A stretch of 64,000 nt of DNA from Oscillospiraceae bacterium (GCA_916988195.3 CAKASQ030000050.1:102067-166066); one strand, 5' to 3'. Positions 7,595 to 15,734 are shown, numbered from the stretch's first letter. The notes: generated by a model not told the origin, from the sequence alone. Numbers and translations are program-made.

Positions 7595-9238
7595 TTAGTT
7601 TTGCTCCTCTTTATTCCAAGGCCTGCCATAAAGTTCACAGTTTCCGTCAGACAGTCTCAAAACGCAATTGCGTTCCAGAATAGCCTGTGTATCAGCCGTG
7701 TATGCTGCCTGTTTATCAAAAGCGATAAAGATTTGTTTTTCGCTTTTCTCATAAATCTTCATGATTCCATCAATCGCACCATCGCTGATGTTTTTCAAAA
7801 TCAGCGAATCATGTGCTATCGCCGGCAGAGCGGTGGTAAATAGTACTGCCAAGTCATAGATGATCATGCTTCTGAAATTAGAGCCGGTCCCTGTGTCATC
7901 GGGGGTTTCAAACTTGTATCTGTTATAACTGTCAAAACGCAGATATGGCGCTTTGCGAGGCTCAGAGTGCAACTGTGCATCGAACTCCCTCATTTTGTCG
8001 TTCAGCTCAGTCTCGATTTCCAGAAGGATGCTTTCGATTGCCTTTTTCAGAATTTCATCGGCTCTGGCTTTAGCATCTTGTAACCCCTTCAATGTAAGGA
8101 AGGCTTCATTCTGTACTTTCAGAGCATCAATTTTTCCCTTGATTTCAGCGTGTCTGTCTAAGAATTCCTTTGAGATGTTGCCGATGAATCCCAGGGCACT
8201 TATTTGGGTTCGAACTTCTGCAAGTTGCTGATCCAGAGAAGCAATTTCGCTTTCGATGGATTGCCGCTCGGTGGAAAACTGCTCATCGAGGATTTGTGCC
8301 AGCTTCTGATGATATCGCTCCACCTCGTACAGCTTGCGAAGGTTTACGCTTGGAAAAAACTCCTGTAGTGCAGACAGATCCGCTTCCGTAGGATAAAGCC
8401 CATATTCCAAGCTCATGGTCACCAACTTTAGCTTGCGCTGCTTGGATTGCAGTTCAGTCTCAAGCATCAAACGCTGAGCATCAAGCTGGGCTTTCTCCTT
8501 ACCTTTCTCAATTTCTTCTTCGGTGTGCCCTTGATCCGCTTGCTGAGTAAGTGTACTGAGTTGAATCTCGAGGTCTCTAATGAGAGCGAGATTTTCCTCG
8601 TATTGATTTTTGCCGCCGACAAGGTTGGATACAAAGTGGTATTTCCGAGCCTCTTTAAATACATCGAGTTTCTTCTTTTCCTCGGCAAGGTTCTGACGGT
8701 ACACCTGAATGTCCTTGTTTCTGTCAAACAGAGCAACCAACATCGCAATGGATTTCTCCATATCCTGTCCTGGTATACCGCGCAGCGGTCGGCGCTCGTC
8801 TGTATTGTCTTTACCGTAGATTCTAAAGAAACTACTCAGTGCTATCCTGAAAGACAAGCCATCGAAGTCCATGTGATACTGCGATTTCAACCAGTCTACA
8901 AACTCAGCTTTTGTCCAATGTGGTCCAATCAGATCATAGTTCTCTTTACAAAGAAACACCTTGTCGGCATCCTCTGTAGCACGGGCAAAATAGTGCTTTT
9001 GACCATCGAACTGGAATGCAAAGAATATAGTATGGTGTCCAATGTGTTTTACACCATCGCTTTTCAGATAGGTGTCGCCCCCAAAAACAAAATCTATTGC
9101 CAGCATGGCAGAGGATTTTCCGATAGAGTTTGCGCCATCTTCTTTGCCTAGAACAACATTAAGCCCTTTTTTGAAACGAATCGTAGGGCGAATTTCACCC
9201 TGCTCCATAAACACCGGTGAAAACATCTCTACAAGCAT
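7595..9238 (-). CDS. ABC-3C system ATPase (DUF2326 domain)
   Basis: This encodes 547 residues of an SMC/Rad50-like ATPase. A Walker A variant GANSIGKSS lies at residues 35-43 and DFVFGGDTYL follows. Residues about 185-410 are long coiled coil, and the C-terminal third is the DUF2326 half-domain with IAHDSLILKNISDGAIDG. This is the ATPase of ABC three-component systems, predicted conflict systems in which an ATPase, a small middle component and a variable C-terminal-domain component are encoded together. The start overlaps the end of the middle component by 10 bases. The set probably acts on nucleic acid during phage or plasmid invasion, though the family is little tested. Confidence 0.85.
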   Translation of the reverse strand: MLVEMFSPVFMEQGEIRPTIRFKKGLNVVLGKEDGANSIGKSSAMLAIDFVFGGDTYLKSDGVKHIGHHTIFFAFQFDGQKHYFARATEDADKVFLCKENYDLIGPHWTKAEFVDWLKSQYHMDFDGLSFRIALSSFFRIYGKDNTDERRPLRGIPGQDMEKSIAMLVALFDRNKDIQVYRQNLAEEKKKLDVFKEARKYHFVSNLVGGKNQYEENLALIRDLEIQLSTLTQQADQGHTEEEIEKGKEKAQLDAQRLMLETELQSKQRKLKLVTMSLEYGLYPTEADLSALQEFFPSVNLRKLYEVERYHQKLAQILDEQFSTERQSIESEIASLDQQLAEVRTQISALGFIGNISKEFLDRHAEIKGKIDALKVQNEAFLTLKGLQDAKARADEILKKAIESILLEIETELNDKMREFDAQLHSEPRKAPYLRFDSYNRYKFETPDDTGTGSNFRSMIIYDLAVLFTTALPAIAHDSLILKNISDGAIDGIMKIYEKSEKQIFIAFDKQAAYTADTQAILERNCVLRLSDGNCELYGRPWNKEEQN

Positions 9239-9453
9239 ATAAACACCTTACCTTCATCATTAATGTCTGCTGCCCGCAGAGCATACAGACAATCCATGAC
9301 GGATAGAAAATCTGTCGCATCACTGAGTTCCGGTTTTAGTTTATCATATAACTCAAACACAGGAACAGGATCATCTTTGATTTCACTCAGCACCTTGGGG
9401 ATTAGCGCCAGGGTGCTGTTTTTATATGAATACAGTTTATTCGGTAATTGCAT
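9229..9453 (-). CDS. ABC-3C middle component (MC6-like)
   Basis: This encodes 74 residues starting MQLPNKLYSYKNSTLALIP, which resembles the MC6 class of middle components: a Leu-Pro start, a conserved Ser-Thr-Leu helix, then a winged-helix-like tail (VPVFELYDKLKP, LYALRAADINDEGKVFIC). I chose 9453 because GAGGT lies 6 bases upstream and the protein then has the usual size. It overlaps the preceding gene by 17 bases and the ATPase by 10, so the three proteins should be made in fixed proportion. Confidence 0.75.
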   Translation of the reverse strand: MQLPNKLYSYKNSTLALIPKVLSEIKDDPVPVFELYDKLKPELSDATDFLSVMDCLYALRAADINDEGKVFICL

Positions 9454-10568
9454 CGAACACCTCGCAGCTCTGAACGAAATAGGAAACAACGATTTGACAG
9501 TAGATGTCTTCCTGCAGACTTATCCGATGGATTTTTGCGACAATCTCGTTGAAAATCTCCATGTTCGTTTTCTTAGCTTTCTTCAATCGTCTGTATATGG
9601 CCTTCATCTGATCCTGTACTTCCTCGTAGTCAATCTCACCACGTTTATCCAGGTTCATCATGATTTCCTTGATTTTCACAAAGTACGTGGTTACATACAA
9701 ACTAATAGTGTGGTACAGAGCAATGTTATCGGCAGGACGCAGTTTCTGTTTGATTTCCTTTGGGTCAAGGGAGGCATCCGCAAGATCCTTCTCGTTTAAC
9801 TTCTTAATTTTCCCAATCGCACGGATGATGCCCTTTTCCAGCGGCAGGTCATCAATGAGACTCAGGCTTTGCGCACGGGTCTCCAGAATCTTTTTCACGT
9901 TCAAAAGTTCTTTGCTGACTTTAGGATCGCCGTCAATTGAGTATGTAGCATAGCACTGCGGGCACAGCGCCAGAAGGTTTCGTACCTCTGGTGCTTTCTT
10001 TTTGTCTAACACTGACACAGTAGGCATCCGCTGCCTTTCCGTCTTTGGAAACAGTTAGCGGCCTGCTGCAACCCGGAAATGGACAGTAATGACCGACTTC
10101 ATTCAGAAGGTAGTAACCGTATTTATTTCGCAGTCCGGCTTCGGCTTGTTTCTGCTTTTGCTTTTCCAGTTCACTCTGCTGGATAAGTCCGGCACGGGTC
10201 TGGACAATCTCAACCATCCAAGCTGCAATTTGCTCTGCCACATTCTCCGCATTCAGAGAGGCATTGTAGCCGTGCAGATCTGAAGCAAGAAGGTTCCTCA
10301 CCGTTTCGCTTTTCTCGTTAATACGCTCAACGAGGATTTCCGGCGTAAGCCTGTAAACGATGGTTTTCGCCAGTTTCTGTGAAATACCCCTTTTGGCATA
10401 AGTCCGCAGAGTTTCATCTTTTGTCTTTGTTGAGGGGTCCTTACTGGAACCCCATTCTTCCTCGGTGACTGTAGTAACCATAGCCATCAATTCACGAAAG
10501 AAGCATGGTACATCAGCATCATCCGCCAAATATTTCTTCAATATTGGGAACAGAGTTTTAAATTCCAC
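9437..10568 (-). pseudogene. ABC-3C third component (CTD protein), frameshifted
   Basis: Two overlapping frames, 9933-10568 and 9437-10027, look like one protein of about 375 residues split by a +1 shift near 10000-10020. The first frame carries VEFKTLFPILKKYLADD at its start (GTG at 10568, AAGGAG 8 bases upstream) and reaches YCPFPGCSRPLTVSKDGKAA; the second resumes with VSVLDKKKAPEVRNLL and LCPQCYATYSID. Joined, these give a CxxxxC...CxxC zinc/HNH-like module typical of such effectors. A C-terminal helical region follows. The break could be a true mutation, a sequencing error or a programmed shift. Confidence 0.7.
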
Positions 10569-10592
10569 TGTGTTTTCTCCTTTTCGTAAATT

Positions 10593-10617
10593 TGAACCAT
10601 GTTGAACTGCGGTGAAC
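10593..10617. promoter_or_regulatory. Triple direct repeat, candidate operator of the ABC-3C operon
   Basis: TGAAC occurs at 10593-10597, 10603-10607 and 10613-10617, an exact 10-base period (GTTCA on the coding strand), so all three face the same side of the helix. They lie between the likely promoter and the ribosome site of the first ABC-3C gene, where a bound regulator would block transcription. Confidence 0.5.
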
Positions 10618-10646
10618 CATTCTATCCCTAAATCACAGACCTCCAT

Positions 10647-10676
10647 TTTATATAATAAAGCTGACATTCAGGGCAA
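10647..10676 (-). promoter_or_regulatory. Candidate promoter of the ABC-3C operon
   Basis: On the minus strand TTGCCC (10676-10671) is followed after 16 bases by TATATA (10654-10649), or after 18 by TATAAA. This fits a moderate vegetative promoter about 80 bases before the GTG start at 10568. Confidence 0.45.
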
Positions 10677-10992
10677 CTCCCATCTGCTGCGAATGAGAGT
10701 CAGAAATATTATAGCGCAGGAATGTCCGATTGTCAATCCGCTTGTGCGAGATAAGGACATTGTAGGGCCTTAAAAGACAATCTCGATGCGAAAAGGACTC
10801 GCCTCGAGCGCGACATTAAAAGGCCCAATCTCGGCCGCTATTTACAGCATCAGCTGATCACTGATGGCTCAACTGTAGATGGTAGACAACTAAATACTGT
10901 AGCTGCCTTTTGAGCGGGTTTGCTGCAATCCGAAACGGAGTAATTCGTTTGGACTGCGGTTGGTTACTTGCACCCATTTTGCGGCTACCTTC
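10677..10992. other. Gene-free stretch between defence and phage modules
   Basis: I see no complete gene here. One plus-strand frame (10755-10913, 52 codons, no start) ends NTVAAF before a TGA and could be the tail of a lost gene; I do not recognise it. The stretch contains a promoter-sized interval for the rightward genes but no clear consensus. Confidence 0.4.
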
Positions 10993-11030
10993 AATTCCTC
11001 CGTTTCGAGAAATCGAAAAACGGAGGAATT
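10993..11030 (+). promoter_or_regulatory. Hairpin sequestering a ribosome binding site
   Basis: AATTCCTCCGTTT (10993-11005) pairs perfectly with AAACGGAGGAATT (11018-11030). The second arm contains the GGAGG of the gene starting at 11035, and a short T-run follows. When folded, the site would be masked, or the hairpin could act as a weak terminator. Confidence 0.6.
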
Positions 11031-11034
11031 TTTT

Positions 11035-11562
11035 ATGAAAACCAGTGAAAACCAGAAGTCACCCCGTGAGTACAAAGTCTACATCCACCGTCTCAAGACC
11101 TGGGTGGAAGTGACCGAAGAGCAGTATTACACCTACTACCGCGATATTTGGGCTACCCGCAAACGCGCCCAGGCACACGGTCAGTGTATGTGTCCCAAGT
11201 CCAAGACCTGGATGTGCGATGGCGACTGCCTCGCCTGTGAGTTCCGTGCCGCCGGAGATAACCTCTCTTTGGATTACACGGTTGAGGACGGCGAAGGCAA
11301 CCGGAAAAGTTGGGCAGATGACCTGCCGGACGATGCCCCCAATGCGCAGTCCATCATGGAAGATCGTGAACTGCTCTGTGCCCTGTATCAGAAGTTGCAG
11401 GAACTCGACCCCGAAAGTCGCCGCATCTGCGAACTGATTATGGAAGGAAAATCCGAGAGGGACATCGCTTCCATCATGGGCTATAACAACCAGAGCGCCG
11501 TGAACTACAGAAAACAGAAAGCCTTTGACAGACTGCGCATTCTGCTTGGGGACTACATCTAA
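11035..11562 (+). CDS. Sigma-70 region 4-like DNA-binding protein
   Basis: This encodes 175 residues. A cysteine-rich centre (CMCPKSKTWMCDGDCLACEF, about residues 57-76) is followed by a sigma-region-4-like helix-turn-helix (ICELIMEGKSERDIASIMG, then SAVNYRKQKAFDRLRILLG). Proteins like this head replication modules of prophages and mobile elements in Clostridia and are thought to direct their transcription. The start has GGAGG 8 bases upstream, inside a hairpin. A terminator follows directly. Confidence 0.7.
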   Translation: MKTSENQKSPREYKVYIHRLKTWVEVTEEQYYTYYRDIWATRKRAQAHGQCMCPKSKTWMCDGDCLACEFRAAGDNLSLDYTVEDGEGNRKSWADDLPDDAPNAQSIMEDRELLCALYQKLQELDPESRRICELIMEGKSERDIASIMGYNNQSAVNYRKQKAFDRLRILLGDYI

Positions 11563-11569
11563 ACATCTG

Positions 11570-11604
11570 CTCCAGTCATCATTTCGGTGACTGGAGATTT
11601 TTTT
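11570..11604 (+). terminator. Rho-independent terminator
   Basis: A 9-bp stem CTCCAGTCA (11570-11578) with TGACTGGAG (11588-11596) is followed by ATTTTTTT. It ends the sigma-like gene. Confidence 0.85.
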
Positions 11605-11704
11605 GAAATTTTTTCTGTGTTTCTCTGTTCAAACGCATACCTCACCTCCAGTGGGTAGTGGAAAGAGCAAAACACACACCGCTCCTTCCAAGGAGGTGAA
11701 CAGA

Positions 11705-11911
11705 ATGTACGAAGCCCAGAAGAAACACGGCACCGGCATCGACCAGGAACTTATCGAAGTTCTCACAGCTATCAGCGTGGTGTCAAAGCGACTGGCTATG
11801 AAGCTGGCGCTGATTAAAAGTCAATCTACGGAAGGAGGAAGACAGGATGAGCAAAATGAGCGATATGGCTGCGACCATCGAAGAGCTGCGCACTGCTGCT
11901 GCCGCTATTAA
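11705..11911 (+). CDS. Small hypothetical phage-module protein (68 aa)
   Basis: This encodes 68 residues after a strong AAGGAGGTG. The first 40 (helical, GIDQELIEVLTAISVVSKRLAMKL) look like a genuine small protein. The last 25 overlap the start and ribosome site of the next gene and are Cys/Arg rich, so the reading beyond residue 45 may be under no selection. It sits at the start of a phage-like replication module; function unknown. Confidence 0.5.
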   Translation: MYEAQKKHGTGIDQELIEVLTAISVVSKRLAMKLALIKSQSTEGGRQDEQNERYGCDHRRAAHCCCRY

Positions 11912-12158
11912 CGATGTCGCTAACTGGCTTGCAGAGATGTTCAGCGGCGCAGGAGATGTAGAACCGACTGTTCCCGCCGAACCCGTACTGACCCTGGAAC
12001 AGGTCAGAGCCGTTCTTGCGGATAAGTCCCGCCAGGGTCATACCGCAGAGATCCGCTCCCTGCTCCAGAAGTATGGTGCCGCCAAGCTGTCCCAGATCGA
12101 CCCCGCCCACTACAAGGTATTGCTTGCCGATGCGGAGGTGCTGACCGATGGCAAATAA
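11847..12158 (+). CDS. Phage-module helix-extension-helix protein
   Basis: This encodes 103 residues with GGAAGGAGG upstream. The first half is a single helix (MAATIEELRTAAAAINDVANWLAEMF). The second half (LTLEQVRAVLADKSRQGHTA, then IRSLLQKYGAAKLSQIDP) resembles the small HeH/LEM-like fold of phage proteins sometimes mislabelled as an rRNA biogenesis protein. It is regularly found just before DUF2800 genes and overlaps that start here by 11 bases. Confidence 0.65.
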   Translation: MSKMSDMAATIEELRTAAAAINDVANWLAEMFSGAGDVEPTVPAEPVLTLEQVRAVLADKSRQGHTAEIRSLLQKYGAAKLSQIDPAHYKVLLADAEVLTDGK

Positions 12159-13275
12159 ACACGCTGTTCTGTCAGCATCCTCTTCTGAACGGTGGCTCAA
12201 CTGTCCGCCTTCCGCTCGGCTCTGCGAGAACTACGAGGATAAAGGCAGTGACTATGCTGCCGAGGGCACCGATGCCCACTCCCTCTGCGAGTTCCGTCTG
12301 AAACAGGCTCTGGGGATGCCCACAGAAGACCCAATCGAAAATCTCTCCTGGTACAACGAGGAGATGGAAGAATGCGCCGCCGGATATGCCGCCTATGTGG
12401 TAGAACTCCTGGAAACGGCAAAACAGACCTGCACTGACCCTGTGGTTATGATTGAACAGCGGGTGAACTTCTCCCGTTGGGTTCAGGACGGCTTTGGCAC
12501 TGCCGACTGTATCGTTATCGCTGACGGTGTGATGAACATCTGCGATTACAAGTACGGCAAAGGCGTGGAGGTTTCCGCAGTGGCAAATCCTCAGATGATG
12601 CTCTATGCCCTGGGTGCCTTGGAAATCTTCGATGACATCTACGACATCGATACCGTCCGTATGACCATCTTCCAACCCCGAAAGTCCAATGTCAGCGCGT
12701 ACGAGATGGAAAAAGCCGATCTGCTTCAATGGGCAGACACCGAACTCACCCAGAAAGCGAAACTGGCCTATGAGGGTCAAGGCGACTTCCACTGCGGCGA
12801 GTGGTGCCGCTTCTGCAAAGCAAAGGCCGAATGCAGAGAACGCGCTGAAGCGAATATGGCTCTTGCCCGATATGATTTCCAGACTCCCGCACTCCTGGAT
12901 GATGAGGAGATTGCCGACATTCTTGGCAAGGTCGATGCTCTGACAGCTTGGGCTTCTGATGTGAAGGAATACGCCCTTCAGCAGGCTATCAGCGGCAAGG
13001 ACTGGAGCGGATGGAAATTGGTCGAAGGCCGTTCCAACCGAAAGTACACCAACGATGCTGTTGTTGCTGCCACCGTGGAGAACGCGGGCTTCGATCCCTA
13101 CGAGCGGAAAGTCCTCGGTATCACTGCAATGCAGAAGATGCTCGGCAAATCCCGTTTTGAGGAACTTCTCGCTCCCTACATTGAAAAGCCGCAAGGCAAA
13201 CCCACGCTCGTGCCGGAGAGCGATAAACGTCCGGCAATGAATACCGCAAAAAATGATTTTATGGAGGAATTTTAA
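12148..13275 (+). CDS. DUF2800 protein, RecB/Cas4-like phage nuclease
   Basis: This encodes 375 residues. N-terminal LSASSSERWLNCPPSARLC, then EGTDAHSLCEFRL, and a central GTADCIVIADGVMNICDYKYGKG match DUF2800, a PD-(D/E)XK family close to RecB and Cas4: the Asp of GTADC and the DYKYG Lys are the expected active-site residues. Four cysteines in HCGEWCRFCKAKAEC (about residues 215-229) resemble the iron-sulfur cluster of AddB/Cas4 nucleases. It is paired with DUF2815, as in many Clostridial phages, and probably processes DNA during element replication. Confidence 0.85.
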   Translation: MANKHAVLSASSSERWLNCPPSARLCENYEDKGSDYAAEGTDAHSLCEFRLKQALGMPTEDPIENLSWYNEEMEECAAGYAAYVVELLETAKQTCTDPVVMIEQRVNFSRWVQDGFGTADCIVIADGVMNICDYKYGKGVEVSAVANPQMMLYALGALEIFDDIYDIDTVRMTIFQPRKSNVSAYEMEKADLLQWADTELTQKAKLAYEGQGDFHCGEWCRFCKAKAECRERAEANMALARYDFQTPALLDDEEIADILGKVDALTAWASDVKEYALQQAISGKDWSGWKLVEGRSNRKYTNDAVVAATVENAGFDPYERKVLGITAMQKMLGKSRFEELLAPYIEKPQGKPTLVPESDKRPAMNTAKNDFMEEF

Positions 13276-13276
13276 T

Positions 13277-13852
13277 ATGTCTACTAACACAACCAGAGTC
13301 AACAACCCTATGAAGGTCATCACCGGTCCCGACACCCGTTGGTCTTACGCAAATGTCTGGGAGCCTAAGAGCATCAACGGCGGCACTCCCAAGTACAGTG
13401 TCAGTCTCATCATCCCCAAGTCTGACACCAAGACAGTCGCAAAGATCAAGGCGGCAATCGAAGCTGCTTACCAGGAGGGTCAGTCCAAATTGAAAGGCAA
13501 CAGTAAGAGCGTACCCCCTCTGGCTGCCATTAAGACCCCTCTGCGCGACGGCGATATCGAGAGACCCGATGATCCCGCCTATGCCAACGCTTACTTCATC
13601 AACGCCAACTCTGCTACTGCGCCCGGCATCGTGGATGCTGACCGTAATCCTGTGCTGACCCGCTCCGAGGTCTACTCCGGCGTGTATGGTCGTGCAAGCA
13701 TCAATCTGTATGCCTTCAACTCCAACGGCAACAAGGGTATCGCCTGCGGTCTGAACAACCTGCAGCTCATCCGTGCCGGTGAACCTCTGGGTGGTAAGGC
13801 AAGTGCAGAGTCCGACTTTGCGACCGATGACGATGATGATTTTCTGGCTTAA
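13277..13852 (+). CDS. DUF2815 protein, phage single-strand DNA-binding-like
   Basis: This encodes 191 residues. It begins one base after the DUF2800 stop; GGAGG sits inside the last codons of that gene. DUF2815 proteins such as this one (KVITGPDTRWSYANVWEPKS, and NLYAFNSNGNKGIACGLNN) are thought to be phage ssDNA-binding proteins. The acidic tail ATDDDDDFLA is like that of SSB, where it recruits partners. It pairs with the DUF2800 nuclease. Confidence 0.85.
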   Translation: MSTNTTRVNNPMKVITGPDTRWSYANVWEPKSINGGTPKYSVSLIIPKSDTKTVAKIKAAIEAAYQEGQSKLKGNSKSVPPLAAIKTPLRDGDIERPDDPAYANAYFINANSATAPGIVDADRNPVLTRSEVYSGVYGRASINLYAFNSNGNKGIACGLNNLQLIRAGEPLGGKASAESDFATDDDDDFLA

Positions 13853-13864
13853 GGAAGTGCGACC

Positions 13865-14020
13865 ATGACTGAATTACAGCATTTCATGCTCTCTACCTGC
13901 TTCGGTGCCACGGTCGGTATGCTCACCGGCGAGTTGATTACCATCATCATCTTCTCCGTAAGTGCCATCAAGGACAAAATCCGCAAGCACAAAGAAAAGA
14001 AAGCCAGCGAGAACGAGTAA
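13865..14020 (+). CDS. Small membrane protein (51 aa)
   Basis: This short frame encodes 51 residues: one hydrophobic helix (residues about 12-34, GATVGMLTGELITIIIFSVS) and a charged Lys-rich tail. It begins 12 bases after DUF2815 with GGAAG upstream. Small single-helix proteins of this kind are common in phage replication modules; function unknown. Confidence 0.5.
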   Translation: MTELQHFMLSTCFGATVGMLTGELITIIIFSVSAIKDKIRKHKEKKASENE

Positions 14021-14035
14021 GCACCATGCCCTCGT

Positions 14036-14059
14036 GGGCGGTAGAGCGATCTACCGCCC
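14036..14059 (+). repeat. Perfect 10-bp hairpin
   Basis: GGGCGGTAGA pairs with TCTACCGCCC across GCGA. There is no T-run, so it is not a normal terminator. It lies just upstream of the chimeric gene. Confidence 0.5.
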
Positions 14060-14088
14060 TATTGGGGTATGCGAAAGGAACGGTGACC

Positions 14089-14430
14089 ATGAAAACTCTC
14101 TCATTCGATATTGAGACTTACAGCGATCAGCCGCTTGCGAAAACCGGCGTCTATGCTGTTTCTCTGGAAGAGCTGGGTGACAGTTTTTCTGACGGCACCA
14201 CGCCGGAGCAGGCTTTTGATGCCAAGATGCTGGATGATGCCATCAACCGTTTCCTTCGCGCACTTCCCGATGATGCACGCAACACCTTCATTGGCAGGTA
14301 CTATTTCTTCGATTCGCTGAAAGAAGTGGCGACATACTGCGGTATGAGCGAGGCCAAGGCCAAAAGTATGCTGTACCGCACTCGCCAAAGCCTGAAAGCG
14401 TATCTCGTAAAGGAGGGTTTTGATCTATGA
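14089..14430 (+). pseudogene. Chimera: phage DNA polymerase start fused to ECF sigma C-terminus
   Basis: The 113-residue frame has two unrelated parts. Residues 1-22 (MKTLSFDIETYSDQPLAKTG) are the N-terminus of a phage A-family DNA polymerase, the gene expected after DUF2815. From about residue 23 (AVSLEELGDSF) it matches the linker and region 4 of the ECF sigmas at 15881 and 18898 (FLRALPDDARNTFIGRYYF, then MLYRTRQSLKAYLVKEGFDL). Sigma region 2 is gone, so it cannot be a working sigma factor. The join is at about 14154 and is in frame. It still overlaps the next gene as ATGA, so it may survive to couple its translation. Confidence 0.75.
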
Positions 14431-15725
14431 GTAAAGATAGAGTGGTCGATTCTCTGGGCAAGATCGACGATGATATGATTCAAAGCGTGGAAGCTTTGCG
14501 TCAGAAAAAGAAGCGTCCCGCCTGGATGAAATGGGGTGCAATGGCGGCGTGCTTCTGCCTGCTAATTGCGGCAGTGGCTGTGGCTCCCAACCTATTCCCG
14601 GGGACCACACCGGTTCCACCGAACAACAATGATTTCCCAATCCAGACTGACCCCAACCAGTCCGAGGGATCTGAGCATACTGAAGGTCCGTGGAATCCGT
14701 GGCAGGCTAACTTCAACACCGCGACAGGCGTGCTGGATGCTGCACGACGCTACATCCCTGGTTATTTCACAGAGGAACTCAGCGCAGATGAGATTGAGAC
14801 TCTTGAACCGGGCATGAGAATTGAGTATATGCAATACTCTGGTTTTGCAGGATTTGACGGCGACGGAAATTTGATCGATGTCTGCCTCAATGTGACTACC
14901 AGCATTCCAAACAATGATGTTTCCATCTTGATATCCGAAGATGGCATTACCCGTGACTATGTTATGGACATGGTGAAGCCTGTTATCTCTGTATGTGAGA
15001 AAGTAGAATACAAGGTATACCAGTGGGACAATGGAAACGGGCAAGTGACACTTGCAGCGGATGCAATAATCAACGGCTATAGCTATGCATTTACAATGCA
15101 AACCTCTACACAAAATGTAAAACAGGCCAAGGAAGATTTCACCCGAGTTCTCGAATGTTTTGCCTACTACGCAGAGGGCAAGCCTGACCTTTCTGCTGTT
15201 GTTGCTGACGAGATACCTGAGTGGTTCGATAAGAGCTTGAGCCATCAGGAAGCACTGAATGATTCTGATTTTGGCACATTCATGCTGCGGGAGGTTCCCA
15301 GCGGGTTCGTTGCAGAGTCTATCCGTCGCTATAAGGATCAGACTGCGGATTATCTTTCTGGCCTGTGGACCAGTGGTTATGACGAGCTTTGGTGGAAGGT
15401 ATATACACTCGGGGAGGCCGATAAAGACAGACTGACCAGTATTGAAGACACTGAGAACTATGACTTGTCCCTCTATCCGATTCCGCGTGCTTCGTCCGTA
15501 CCGGAAGATCTGCGTGAGATAGTGGATAATCCTGTTTTCTCTGCTGACGAATTGACTATGGATGCTGTCTGGGCAAGAGCATATACGACAGGTGAAGCTG
15601 GAGACAGCGACGGATGGCGAATGGCATTCAGTGTCAGATATGGTGATACCATTGTTGAGGTGCGCACCAAAGGCGTTGATCCCGAATGGGTTTATCACCA
15701 GCTAAAAAATCTAATCACAGAATGA
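14427..15725 (+). CDS. Membrane-anchored probable anti-sigma protein, copy 1
   Basis: This encodes 432 residues. A short cytoplasmic N-terminus (SLGKIDDDMIQSVEALRQKKK) precedes a signature and single membrane helix (AWMKWGAMAACFCLLIAAVA, residues about 32-52). The remaining 380 residues are extracellular, with no Cys pairs or known domain. The same N-terminal plan and KWGA-AAC signature occur in two paralogues at 16438 and 19454, each coupled to an ECF sigma gene. Position, coupling and topology suggest a sigma-restraining sensor. Its own sigma partner is the truncated chimera upstream. Confidence 0.65.
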   Translation: MSKDRVVDSLGKIDDDMIQSVEALRQKKKRPAWMKWGAMAACFCLLIAAVAVAPNLFPGTTPVPPNNNDFPIQTDPNQSEGSEHTEGPWNPWQANFNTATGVLDAARRYIPGYFTEELSADEIETLEPGMRIEYMQYSGFAGFDGDGNLIDVCLNVTTSIPNNDVSILISEDGITRDYVMDMVKPVISVCEKVEYKVYQWDNGNGQVTLAADAIINGYSYAFTMQTSTQNVKQAKEDFTRVLECFAYYAEGKPDLSAVVADEIPEWFDKSLSHQEALNDSDFGTFMLREVPSGFVAESIRRYKDQTADYLSGLWTSGYDELWWKVYTLGEADKDRLTSIEDTENYDLSLYPIPRASSVPEDLREIVDNPVFSADELTMDAVWARAYTTGEAGDSDGWRMAFSVRYGDTIVEVRTKGVDPEWVYHQLKNLITE

Positions 15726-15734
15726 CTCATACAA

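Noticed and set aside
10755..10913. 52-codon open stretch before the phage module
   Set aside because: It has no start codon or ribosome site and no family I recognise; kept only as a note on the intergenic region.
12172..13335. 387-codon frame opposite DUF2800
   Set aside because: Antisense shadow of a well-supported gene in a rightward module.
14036..14059. Terminator before the chimeric gene
   Set aside because: The stem is perfect but no T-run follows on either strand.
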